Shown piece after piece: positions 1 through 8,016 of a stretch of 36,368 nucleotides of DNA. Positions within the stretch are counted from its first letter, which is position 1, and each line of letters opens with the position of its first letter. Made by a program: the position numbers and the translations under genes. The stretch comes from SLNP01 sp964446435 (lineage in GTDB: Bacteria; Bacteroidota; Bacteroidia; Bacteroidales; VadinHA17), in NCBI GenBank assembly GCA_964446435.1, contig CAYUOS010000012.1:1-36368 (forward strand), given 5' to 3'. The notes beneath the pieces are model-generated. The model was given only the letters and a program-made list of their open reading frames with translations. It made no database searches and was not told the origin of the DNA.

Positions 1-40
1 CCTATTGGTGTTCTGATTGCATCACAGATATATGCTTCTC

Positions 41-1396
41 TCATGATAGTGCTTTTTCAAGTTCCGGTTTGATGAATCTGAATCCTCTGAGAAACCCTTC
101 AGACAGCCTGTCAACCTCTTTCTGAGTAAGGACTGTAGAAAACATGCACGAACAGGTGTTGATGAGCATTATTTTCTCCTGATGATACATAAAGTCGAGA
201 AGTTTATTGACCAGTTGTGATATCTGGGGCGGCTGATAAGCCTGACGGTAGGTAGTAGGTGGATTCGGGCTTAGATGAATCCTGAACATTGATCCTGCCC
301 CTGTTATTGAAACCGGAACATCTGCTTCACGAATAGCCTCCTTAATTTGATGGATCGCTCTTGCTGTAAGTTCATTTAACCTGCTTACACTGTCGCGGTC
401 AAAGAATTCCATCGCTATACGGCCGGCTGTTGTGGTAATCGGGTTGGCACTGAATGTACCTGAATGTGGAAATAGTATTTTGGGCTCACTCGGATCCAAT
501 ACCTTCATGACATCACTTCTGCCTCCAAATGCTCCGACAGGAAACCCACCTCCGATGATCTTTCCAAAAGCTGTCATATCAGGCTTGACACTATATCTCT
601 CCTGCGCTCCTCCGAATCCGGTTCTGAAGGTTACAACCTCGTCGAACACCATCAGAGCCCCGTTTGCCCTGGTCCATTTATAGATCGCCTCAATAAACTG
701 ATCTGTTGCAGGAACCAGTCCAACACGATGGGGGATAGGGTCGAGGATAACACAGGCAATTTCTTTTGCGTTGGCCTCGAGAATTGAAATCGTCTTTTCA
801 ATGTCGTTAAACGGGAAAATAATGACATCATTCAGTACACCCTGAGGTGTGCCTTTAGCCAGGGCAACACTTTCAGGACTGTTAATATCACCCCAGTTTG
901 ACGGGTTTGATGTCTGACTCACCTCAGCATAGTCATAGGTACCGTGATATGCACCCTCAGATTTCGCTATTTTAGGCCTGCCGGTGAATGCACGGGCTGC
1001 CTTGATCATCGCCATAACGGCCTCGGTTCCCGAATTCGTGAATCGTATTTTCCCTACACTCTCAACCCTTTCGCAGAGAAGCTCGGCAAAACGCACCTCC
1101 GATTCGGTAGCCAGTGTGTAGGCTGTTCCTTTTCTCAGCTGGTCGATAACTGCATCAACAATAGGGGGGAAAGCATGGCCGTGAATCAATGATGCCATGT
1201 TGTTGGCAAAATCTATTCTCTCAACACCTTCAACATCAATTACATGACAGCCTGAGGCATTTGCGGCATAGAATGGGTGTGGTTTGTGAAAGACCGTGTT
1301 TCGGCTTACACCACCTGGAATAACCTTGCAGGCTGACTCATAGAGTTTTTCCTGCAGGCTCTTCATTTCAGCAGATTTCTCGGGGATTGTTGACAT
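41..1396 (-). CDS. Class III PLP aminotransferase, glutamate-semialdehyde-aminomutase-like (possible beta-amino acid transaminase)
   Basis: A 451-residue fold-type I PLP enzyme of the class III aminotransferase family. Visible motifs are the phosphate-binding NSGTEA at 121-126, the PLP-ring aspartate in FDEV (Asp252), the Schiff-base lysine in FGKIIGGG (Lys279) and HSGTFSANP at 311-319. It resembles HemL. However, it is the last gene of an operon with a radical-SAM aminomutase and a 3-oxoacid CoA-transferase, and no tetrapyrrole gene is nearby. Some GSAM-like class III enzymes are known to be beta-amino acid transaminases, which would fit this position: deaminating the beta-amino acid made by the aminomutase to a beta-keto acid. 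The gene lies 44 bases behind the CoA-transferase beta gene. Met11 is a possible alternative start. The family call is secure; the substrate is inferred. Confidence 0.85.
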   Translation of the reverse strand: MSTIPEKSAEMKSLQEKLYESACKVIPGGVSRNTVFHKPHPFYAANASGCHVIDVEGVERIDFANNMASLIHGHAFPPIVDAVIDQLRKGTAYTLATESEVRFAELLCERVESVGKIRFTNSGTEAVMAMIKAARAFTGRPKIAKSEGAYHGTYDYAEVSQTSNPSNWGDINSPESVALAKGTPQGVLNDVIIFPFNDIEKTISILEANAKEIACVILDPIPHRVGLVPATDQFIEAIYKWTRANGALMVFDEVVTFRTGFGGAQERYSVKPDMTAFGKIIGGGFPVGAFGGRSDVMKVLDPSEPKILFPHSGTFSANPITTTAGRIAMEFFDRDSVSRLNELTARAIHQIKEAIREADVPVSITGAGSMFRIHLSPNPPTTYRQAYQPPQISQLVNKLLDFMYHQEKIMLINTCSCMFSTVLTQKEVDRLSEGFLRGFRFIKPELEKALS

Positions 1397-1440
1397 AACG
1401 TATGGAAAATAATCAGAAGTTGAACTTAAATTATAGCAGA

Positions 1441-2091
1441 TCAGGAAAAAATAAGCCTGGCACCTGTGTTCTGCTGCAGGAATTCGGGGGTAACCCCCTG
1501 GGCCATCCTTCTAACCACAAGGCCATTGGCAGTAACGTCTATCACAGCATAATTGGTGTAGACTCTTGTTACGACACCCTTCCCTGTTAGCGGATATGTA
1601 CAGTTTTCAACTATTTTCGGTTCTCCTGTCTTGGTTGTGTGCTGAGTTATTACGAAGATAGTTGGTACACCCTCCACAAGATCCATGGCACCCCCAACAG
1701 CGGGGATAGCGTTTGGCTCACCTGTCGACCAGTTTGCAAGGTCTCCCTTTTCGGAAACCTGGAATGCACCGAGAACACAAATGTCGATATGACCGCCTCT
1801 TACCATGGCGAAACTATCGGCATGGTGAAAGAAGCTTGCTCCCCTGATGGCTGTTACAGGCCTCTTGCCGGCATTGATGAGTTCATCATTCTCTTCCTCA
1901 GGAGTTGGTGATGGACCGACACCAAGCAGTCCGTTTTCAGTATGAAAAATCGCTTCGCGTCCCTCAGGAATGTAGTTGGCAACCAGCTCCGGCATTCCAA
2001 TCCCCAGATTCACATAAGATCCGTCAGGGATGTCCTCGGCAATCATTCCTGCCATATCCTCACGACTCCACTCTATTAACTCAACATTCAT
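1441..2091 (-). CDS. 3-oxoacid CoA-transferase, subunit B
   Basis: A 216-residue beta subunit of a family I CoA-transferase (AtoA/ScoB/PcaJ type). The ENGLLGVG motif at 52-59 contains the catalytic glutamate, Glu52, which forms the glutamyl-CoA intermediate in this family. LGIGMPELV near the N terminus and a GGAMDLVEG stretch are also characteristic. The start overlaps the stop of the alpha-subunit gene by four bases (ATGA), so the two are translationally coupled. The enzyme should move CoA from a donor such as acetyl- or succinyl-CoA onto a 3-oxo acid. Next to an aminomutase and an aminotransferase, the likely acceptor is the keto acid formed from a beta-amino acid. Which 3-oxo acid is used cannot be read from the sequence. 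Confidence 0.92.
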   Translation of the reverse strand: MNVELIEWSREDMAGMIAEDIPDGSYVNLGIGMPELVANYIPEGREAIFHTENGLLGVGPSPTPEEENDELINAGKRPVTAIRGASFFHHADSFAMVRGGHIDICVLGAFQVSEKGDLANWSTGEPNAIPAVGGAMDLVEGVPTIFVITQHTTKTGEPKIVENCTYPLTGKGVVTRVYTNYAVIDVTANGLVVRRMAQGVTPEFLQQNTGARLIFS

Positions 2092-2798
2092 GGGTACCTC
2101 CTCTTTTCCTTAATAAGCACATTCTCACTAACAGGGTTCGGGATATGAACCACTTTCCTGACAAATATACCGGGTGTTACCACTATCTCAGGATCTATTT
2201 CTCCTGCCTCGACAATCTCAGATGCCTGCACAATTGAGGCTTTTGCAGCCATACACATAACAGGTCCGAAATTTCTCGCGGTCTTATTGAACAGCAGGTT
2301 CCCGTAACGATCTGCAATTCTGCACTTCACAAGGGCAAAATCAGCCTTGAGCCCATATTCCATCACATACTTACGGCCACCGAATTCACGCACCTCCTTG
2401 CCTTCCTGCAGAGGCGTGTTTACAGAGGTTGGAGTGTAGAATGCAGGGATTCCTGCTCCGCCAGCCCTTATCCGCTCTGCGAGAGTACCCTGAGGAACCA
2501 GTTCAAGTTCAATTTCTCCCTTGCAGTATAACTCCGGGAACACAACTGACTGTGCTGTTCTGGGAAATGAGCATATCATCTTTCTTACCTGCCTGTTCTC
2601 TATCAATGCAGCCAGTCCGATATGTCCGTTTCCCGTATTGTTGCTGACAACCGTAAGATCACGTGCTCCATGGTCTATCAAGGCGTGAATCAGCTCAATA
2701 GGGCTACCCGCCTCACCAAACCCGCTTATCATTACCGTTGCACCATCAAAAATTCCTGAGACAGCCTCCTTAGGTGAGGCGACAATTTTGTTTATCAT
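2088..2798 (-). CDS. 3-oxoacid CoA-transferase, subunit A
   Basis: A 236-residue alpha subunit of the family I CoA-transferase. The glycine-rich CoA-binding signature GFGEAGSP lies at 26-33. The VSNNTGNG stretch and the GGRKYVMEYGLKADFAL region match AtoD/ScoA/PcaI proteins. It is of normal length. It starts 16 bases behind the radical-SAM aminomutase gene and overlaps the subunit B gene by four bases, so all three are probably on one transcript. CoA-transferases also accompany the classical lysine fermentation genes (kam/kdd/kce/kal). Those partner genes are absent here, and this enzyme sits with an aminotransferase instead. Confidence 0.92.
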   Translation of the reverse strand: MINKIVASPKEAVSGIFDGATVMISGFGEAGSPIELIHALIDHGARDLTVVSNNTGNGHIGLAALIENRQVRKMICSFPRTAQSVVFPELYCKGEIELELVPQGTLAERIRAGGAGIPAFYTPTSVNTPLQEGKEVREFGGRKYVMEYGLKADFALVKCRIADRYGNLLFNKTARNFGPVMCMAAKASIVQASEIVEAGEIDPEIVVTPGIFVRKVVHIPNPVSENVLIKEKRRYP

Positions 2799-2814
2799 GT
2801 CTGGTTATTTTGCC

Positions 2815-4371
2815 TTAGCGCTTCTTTCTGCCTGTCTCTATAGTTTCGTGAAGCTTATTCTCGATTTCAATCAACTCATCTTCGTAGAAATGTTTTTCAG
2901 CTCCATAGGGCTTAAGGTTGGCGATGGTGTTTTCCTTCTCGTCATAATGTGTAAGGTAAACTTTGTCCATCCATGCCATATTGCGTCCTTCATTGAATTT
3001 GAGCGCAAAGAGTTTCTCACCATTGAGTTCAACTGTTCCGAGCAGAGAAATCTTTCCGGCAGAAGACGTCATTGTAATATAGCGGGAAGGCCTGTTAATC
3101 GAGGCCAGTGACCTGTATACGAGGCTGAACACCTTGTCAATCTGGGCGATTGGCTGGGTGAAATAGTGATGCTCACCGGTCGGGCGGGCGCAGTACATCG
3201 AATGAAAGCCGACACCGAGCATTGCAAACAGGTTACCAAGGTCAATCCAGTTCTTTGCCGACTTCTCAACATCAACCTCACCATTATCTTTCTGAAACAG
3301 ACTTATGTGGTTCATGATGGGACTCTGGCTCTTGACTGTTGCTCCATGCTCCTTCAGACGACGGATTGCTGCTATGGTGCTTGGATTCATCAGTTCTCTG
3401 GGGGTTGAGAAATGTGACATGAAAACAAGTTGTATTCCGTTGTCGTAAAGCCTGCGGAAAAGTTTCAGCATTCCGTTGTATTCGGGTGAAATAATAAGCT
3501 CAGGATGATATGTCAGAACCCTGGTACCCAGTCTGATAGTCCTGATATGATTCAGTTCAGGATCTTCAATCACCGGAACGATGTACTCGAGAAACCTCTC
3601 TTCTCTCATGAAACCTGCATCACCACCTGTTATAAGCATGTCGGTAACTTCCTTATGCTGTCTCAGGTAACCATGTATCTCACTAACATTCTTCTGGATG
3701 AACATATCTTCATCACCTCGTACCTGCGCATGCCTGAAGCAGTAGTTGCAAAATGCAAAGCAATTTTGTGTGTCAGCATCGAAAATGAGCTTGCATTGGG
3801 GGTACTTGTGCTGGCTGCCCTCAACAACCTCGATTTCACCATCTTCATTAATATAAGTTGGTTTATTCAGCTTCTGCTTTCCATCATGAGGATTTGTCTC
3901 CCTGATATAGTCTCTGATCAGTCTTTCCCTCTCTTCTTCTGAGGTTGTGTTCAGGTAAGCTTTTGTAATATCAGCCCTGACCATTCCGGGCTGAGGGAAA
4001 ACAAGCTGAAAAACTGAATCTTTGGCAAAATTTGACCAGTTAATTGTATTAAGAACATGCTTGGTTGCCATGAACCGGTAAATACGAATAAAAAGCTCCC
4101 TTTCTTCGAGATGACCGATTTCTATACCATGCTGCTGGAGTATCGTTACTATCTCACGAAAACCCTTCAGTCCTGAATAATGCTTCTTGTCATTGAACAG
4201 GAAGGATGCTTGTTCCTTGAAACCAGAGTATTCCGGAAAAGCTGAATGAAGACGATTAATGAGCCCCAGGGGAAGCAGGTCTTCCTTGAGTATTATTTCC
4301 TTTGTTTCTCCGGAATAGTGAAACCTTTCGAATAATACCTCTCTCTTTTCATTTGTTATTAACTGATTCAT
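2815..4371 (-). CDS. Divergent KamA-family radical SAM aminomutase of unknown substrate
   Basis: A 518-residue protein with the radical-SAM cluster motif Cys204-X3-Cys208-X2-Cys211 and a GGD SAM-ribose motif at 249-251. Near the C terminus SSAGKISLLG aligns with the PLP-lysine segment PGGGGKIPLL of lysine 2,3-aminomutase, making Lys440 the probable PLP lysine. The two aspartates that hold the lysine side chain in known lysine enzymes are not found: the position seven before the PLP lysine is Thr433, and the QCD-like position reads YCA (Ala395). It has about 100 extra residues compared with the 413-residue homologue at 27692-28933, mostly N-terminal. It heads the operon with CoA-transferase and aminotransferase genes. 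Radical 2,3-amino migration on a non-lysine amino acid is the likely reaction; the substrate is unknown. Confidence 0.85.
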   Translation of the reverse strand: MNQLITNEKREVLFERFHYSGETKEIILKEDLLPLGLINRLHSAFPEYSGFKEQASFLFNDKKHYSGLKGFREIVTILQQHGIEIGHLEERELFIRIYRFMATKHVLNTINWSNFAKDSVFQLVFPQPGMVRADITKAYLNTTSEEERERLIRDYIRETNPHDGKQKLNKPTYINEDGEIEVVEGSQHKYPQCKLIFDADTQNCFAFCNYCFRHAQVRGDEDMFIQKNVSEIHGYLRQHKEVTDMLITGGDAGFMREERFLEYIVPVIEDPELNHIRTIRLGTRVLTYHPELIISPEYNGMLKLFRRLYDNGIQLVFMSHFSTPRELMNPSTIAAIRRLKEHGATVKSQSPIMNHISLFQKDNGEVDVEKSAKNWIDLGNLFAMLGVGFHSMYCARPTGEHHYFTQPIAQIDKVFSLVYRSLASINRPSRYITMTSSAGKISLLGTVELNGEKLFALKFNEGRNMAWMDKVYLTHYDEKENTIANLKPYGAEKHFYEDELIEIENKLHETIETGRKKR

Positions 4372-4508
4372 TTTCTTGATATTGTTTATATTTTTGAAAC
4401 GACTATCATATAATCGCTGTTATTAAATCAGGTAGAATAAAGAATCGCGGATATTACTCCCGGTGCCGATTTAGAAAGTGCAAAATTATATAAAAAAAGC
4501 GGTATCTC

Positions 4509-4650
4509 TTCAGATTATGATGTCAAAATTATCAGCATCGTGCCACGCAGGAAACTTCTGCCTGAAATCGTTCAGTTCCTTCAGATTATGATATCAAATT
4601 CATCAGCATCCTGCCAGACCGGGAACTTCTGCCTGAATTCGTTCAGTTCT
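4509..4650. repeat. Tandem 71-bp imperfect direct repeat
   Basis: Two adjacent 71-base units, 4509-4579 and 4580-4650, match at 61 of 71 positions by eye. Both begin TTCAGATTATGAT and end near GTTCAGTTC. The right unit is the 3' end of the nitrilase gene including its stop codon; the left unit lies directly behind that stop. Because 71 is not a multiple of three, the extra copy is out of frame with the intact gene. Confidence 0.9.
4510..4578 (-). pseudogene. C-terminal remnant of a second nitrilase-family gene
   Basis: Read on the minus strand, this stretch encodes ELNDFRQKFP followed by AWHDADNFDIII and a TGA stop. This is 18 of 22 residues identical to the last 22 residues of the intact amidase next to it. 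Seven of the nine base differences inside the codons fall at third positions, a sign that the copy diverged while still coding. It begins one base behind the intact gene's stop and has no start codon of its own. It is therefore best read as the tail of a deleted paralogue, not a fresh duplication. Confidence 0.65.
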
Positions 4651-5360
4651 TTGAGATCAAGACTTTCGGTAATCACCTCTTCAACTCCCTCACGTGCTTT
4701 CTGCATGATTTTTCCTCTTGGACTGACAATCATTGATTCGCCGGAGTAGAGGAGTCCATTCCCATCGATGCCTGTGCGGTTGACTGCAGCCACATAGCAC
4801 TGATTCTCAATTGCTCTTGCCATCAGCAGCTTTTCCCATACCTCGCGTCGGGCTGATGGCCAGTTGGCGACAAGGAATATTGCATCATAGTCATTGCGGT
4901 TGCGCAGCCAGACGGGAAACCTGAGATCATAGCACACAGCAAGCAGTATCCTGAGCCCTTTATCAGAGATTACCACCCTCGCTGTTCCGGGGGCATAATT
5001 GTTGCTCTCCCTTTCCAGGAAGAACAGATGTCTTTTATCATACCATTCTAATCTGCCGTCTGAGAATGCCCATATGAAACGATTGAATGCCATTCCTTTC
5101 TCAATGACAATAAGGCTGCCGCCAACTGAAACACCGGCCTCAACTGCAATCGTTCTCATCCAGTTAACAGTATATCCATCAAAATCCTCACCGAATTCAG
5201 ATGAATTCATTGTAAAGCCCGTTGTGAACATTTCAGGAAGGAGAACGGCATCTGTCTGACCGGCTTTATCTCTGATTACTTTTTCAAATAATTCCAGATT
5301 CGAAGTCCGGTACTCCCAGTGGGGATTAGCCTGTGCGAGTGCAACTCTGTACTTGGTCAT
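4581..5360 (-). CDS. Carbon-nitrogen hydrolase, omega-amidase/YafV-like nitrilase family
   Basis: A 259-residue single-domain nitrilase-fold hydrolase. The Glu-Lys-Cys catalytic triad is visible as Glu43 (LLPEMF), Lys109 (YDKRHLF) and Cys143 (AVCYDLRFP). ANWPSARREVWEKLL and the ENQCYVAAVNR segment are typical of the omega-amidase/YafV branch. That branch removes the terminal amide of 2-oxoglutaramate or 2-oxosuccinamate, clearing by-products of glutamine transamination and the methionine salvage pathway. The protein is cytoplasmic with no signal peptide. It follows the symporter gene by 37 bases and may be co-transcribed with it. A degraded copy of its C-terminal codons lies immediately downstream. 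The family is clear; the exact amide substrate is not. Confidence 0.88.
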   Translation of the reverse strand: MTKYRVALAQANPHWEYRTSNLELFEKVIRDKAGQTDAVLLPEMFTTGFTMNSSEFGEDFDGYTVNWMRTIAVEAGVSVGGSLIVIEKGMAFNRFIWAFSDGRLEWYDKRHLFFLERESNNYAPGTARVVISDKGLRILLAVCYDLRFPVWLRNRNDYDAIFLVANWPSARREVWEKLLMARAIENQCYVAAVNRTGIDGNGLLYSGESMIVSPRGKIMQKAREGVEEVITESLDLKELNEFRQKFPVWQDADEFDIII

Positions 5361-5397
5361 TTCTTATGGTTATTATTTATACTCATCAAACTAAGCA

Positions 5398-6888
5398 TTA
5401 TCGTGATACCTTCCATTTTTGCAGCATACTATCGGAAATGATGAGGAACAATGCAACACCTACTGCAACATATGTGTTATCGGGAAATCTGGTCTCACCG
5501 GGCAGTAATTCCGTGTATCTGGCTGCTTGTGACAGCAGAATATTTATCACGACAGCTACGGTTCCTCCTATAAAGGCTGCCCGGGCACCGGAGGGAGTGA
5601 TAAAACCTGAATTGTAGATTCCCATCATTATCACAATAGCACCAATAGCCCTGATACCATAGGAAATATACGCAGTATCGAGAATGGCTCCATCTTTTCC
5701 AAGCCACGCCAGCGGTACTGTTACAAGGTTAACGAGAATAACAAGCCTTCGGGCAGTTGAGACTATGTTTTTATCAGCAGCTGCAGGATTGACTATTCCA
5801 TGATAAATATCCTTCGTTGCGATTGTAACAACTGCAAAGTTCACGGGACCAACTGTTGAAAGGATTGCTGCCAGTATGCCTGCGAGAGCAATACCGCCGA
5901 GGAAGGGATGTATGAATTCGGGTGTGGTCATCAGGAGAGGAAGTATCATTTTTGGGTTCATGGCCGTTGTATCGATAAATACTCCTGTTCTGGCTATCAG
6001 ACCCAAAACGGCAACCATCAGTCCGAATGGTGCAATTATGAAGGCAGAGGCTATTGCGGCCCTTTTGGCGGTACTGACATCCCTGGCGGCAAAGATAGGC
6101 TGAATGCTTGCCTGGCCTGCCATTCCCCCAAGAACGCCTCCAATTATCAACATCCATGCGTAACCTGCTCTGTCGCTGAAGGGATTCCACAGGTTTTCCG
6201 GTGAACCCAGATCAACCAGCCTCTGGTGGAGTGCAGAAAAGCCTTCAAGATCAATAATTCCCGAGACAGTTGCAATGCCCAGTCCGACGAACATAACTGA
6301 AACATGAACAATACCAGTTACTGCAATGGCATGCATTCCTCCTGAATAGGTATATACTGTAATTACAAATGCAGAGGTCAGGACAGCCCATAGCCAATCA
6401 TCACCCGGAATAAAGGGAAGCGCGACCAGCCTTGCAAGTTCAGTCTCAAAGAGTGTGGCAATTACTGAGGCGCAGGTCTGCAACTGAACGAAGGCAAGAA
6501 CAATATAGGCAAACAGAAATGCTATTGCCGATATTGATGCAGTCTTCCTTCCAAATATAAGCCGGATCATTTCGCTAACCGTGTGCACACTGTTCCTTCT
6601 GTAATGCGAGGCAACCGTAAATCCGATGATTACCATTCCTGTTGCGGTACTTATATTATATAATATAGGTTGCATTGTTCCTGACAGAAATGCTTTTTCG
6701 CTTACCCCAATGGTGCTCATGCCTCCAAGCCATTCGGCTGCTACCACTACAGAACATGCAATCAGTCCCAGATTTCGGCCTGCGACCAGGTAATCGGCCG
6801 CTGATCTTCCGGCAATCCTTCTGGTAAACAGTGATACCAGTGTAGTCAGGGTGAAATATGCCAGAATTACAATCAGGTAGGTTGACAT
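5398..6888 (-). CDS. Sodium:solute symporter family transporter
   Basis: A 496-residue polytopic membrane protein of the SSS family (LeuT fold). It has about 13 hydrophobic segments. The N-terminal pattern with SAADYLVAGRNLG and AAEWLGGMSTIG, and the later YTYSGGMHAIAVTG, are hallmark positions of this family. No C-terminal kinase domain is fused. The start overlaps the end of the BioG-like hydrolase gene by 16 bases, so the two are probably translated together. The family carries sugars, amino acids, carboxylates or vitamins with Na+. The substrate cannot be told from the sequence, though the neighbouring hydrolase and amidase hint at an organic acid or amino-acid derivative. Confidence 0.9.
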   Translation of the reverse strand: MSTYLIVILAYFTLTTLVSLFTRRIAGRSAADYLVAGRNLGLIACSVVVAAEWLGGMSTIGVSEKAFLSGTMQPILYNISTATGMVIIGFTVASHYRRNSVHTVSEMIRLIFGRKTASISAIAFLFAYIVLAFVQLQTCASVIATLFETELARLVALPFIPGDDWLWAVLTSAFVITVYTYSGGMHAIAVTGIVHVSVMFVGLGIATVSGIIDLEGFSALHQRLVDLGSPENLWNPFSDRAGYAWMLIIGGVLGGMAGQASIQPIFAARDVSTAKRAAIASAFIIAPFGLMVAVLGLIARTGVFIDTTAMNPKMILPLLMTTPEFIHPFLGGIALAGILAAILSTVGPVNFAVVTIATKDIYHGIVNPAAADKNIVSTARRLVILVNLVTVPLAWLGKDGAILDTAYISYGIRAIGAIVIMMGIYNSGFITPSGARAAFIGGTVAVVINILLSQAARYTELLPGETRFPDNTYVAVGVALFLIISDSMLQKWKVSR

Positions 6889-7577
6889 AGGTTCTTCTCA
6901 GGGAGGGATTCTGCGAATTCAATCAGCTGATCAAAAGTCTGCCATGAATGAAAAAGATAATGAGGCTGAGGAAGCACAGCACAGGTGGTGTCATGGACTT
7001 TTTTCCAGTAAGCCAGGAGGTTTGATGTCGGGAAGATACGGTCGTTCTTGCTGATTAATGCAACATCCCACCTGAAGCTGGTTTCTCTCTGCTCCATTAT
7101 TCTGTTATACAGCCATCTTAGTTCATCAGATAGCGATTTAACCTTTCTTGATGGAATCCTGTCACTATTTGCAAGGTAGGTGTTTTTGTCCCCGAACATT
7201 CTCAGATAGAACTTAACCATGTTCATGTCTGTGATGCTGTTAAGTGTCTTTTCAAATTCTGACAGGGGTATTCCATAAGTGTCATCTGCCGGGAGAGGAG
7301 TGCCATTGATTGCAATAGTGAAATCGGGTCTTATGCCGGTCTTGCCGATAAGGTATTCAGCTGCCCAGACCCCTAGCGACCAGCCAATTAAGGTTATCCT
7401 GTTGTAACGTTTCATCTCTGGCAGTACCAAAGGCTCATCGGCTGAGTAGTTGTAAAAGAGTATGAAATCAGATTCCTCACTGCACAGAGGTGTGAATGCC
7501 CTCTCGTCATTACCCCAACCTCCGTAAACAACCGTCAGTCTGTCGTTCTTTTCCCTTCTCCTGATATATGTCTTCAT
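6873..7577 (-). CDS. BioG-like alpha/beta hydrolase (DUF452 family)
   Basis: A 234-residue protein with the DUF452/BioG pattern: GGWGNDE at 19-25, the nucleophile elbow GWSLG at 65-69 (Ser67), INGTPLPADD near 90-99, and late Asp and His candidates in KNDRIFP and QPHYLFH. BioG enzymes cleave pimeloyl-ACP methyl ester at the end of biotin precursor synthesis. No other biotin gene is in view, and the gene is coupled to a transporter by a 16-base overlap. It may therefore be a stand-alone BioG or a related esterase acting on an imported compound. It has no signal peptide, so it should act in the cytoplasm. Confidence 0.75.
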   Translation of the reverse strand: MKTYIRRREKNDRLTVVYGGWGNDERAFTPLCSEESDFILFYNYSADEPLVLPEMKRYNRITLIGWSLGVWAAEYLIGKTGIRPDFTIAINGTPLPADDTYGIPLSEFEKTLNSITDMNMVKFYLRMFGDKNTYLANSDRIPSRKVKSLSDELRWLYNRIMEQRETSFRWDVALISKNDRIFPTSNLLAYWKKVHDTTCAVLPQPHYLFHSWQTFDQLIEFAESLPEKNLCQPT

Positions 7578-8016
7578 CCGGGGTTATTAACCACAAAACT
7601 TTGCAAAGATAAACAATATGGGAATGGTTGATCAATTTACTTCAGGCAGGGGAAAAAAGAGAGAGGAGAGAGGGTGTTTCTGGCATTTAGGGAGCGGGCT
7701 TAATTTTGAGATAATCCCGGAATCTACTGTCTGATAAAGAAGGAACTTTGTTAAGCTGGCACTTACAAAGTGTCCCAATGTGAAAGTCAATGTCTGCAAT
7801 ACAATCCTGAAAGTACCAAAAACTCCCTGGTTCTCCTCTTTCAACGAACCAAAAGGTTCAGATACAAATATAAGCCATACGATTTCAAAAACCAAGTGTT
7901 TGGAGGAAAAAAAAATATGCTTTTAAGAATCTCATGATTTCGCAAAAGAGAAAAGACATGGTTTAGGTTCATTTATAAATATTTGCTACTTTTAAGGGTT
8001 TCTTTATTTTTTTAAT
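7578..8016. other. Intergenic region without a supported gene
   Basis: About 440 bases separate the divergent BioG-like and AraC genes. The region holds a purine-rich tract near 7650-7675 and a small hairpin GAACC-AAAA-GGTTC at 7846-7859, with another GGTTC copy at 7829-7833 that could pair alternatively. An 87-codon minus-strand frame (7632-7895) opens with TTG and has no recognisable domain, so it is not called. Promoters for both flanking genes are expected here, but none matches the Bacteroidota consensus clearly. Confidence 0.5.

Noticed and set aside
41..1396. Calling the first gene hemL (glutamate-1-semialdehyde 2,1-aminomutase)
   Set aside because: It is related, but the operon partners are an aminomutase and a CoA-transferase and no tetrapyrrole gene is near, so a different class III substrate is more likely.
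7632..7895. An 87-codon minus-strand frame in the AraC–BioG intergenic gap, possibly a transposase relic
   Set aside because: It starts with TTG, shows no recognisable domain, and I could not match it to any transposase family.
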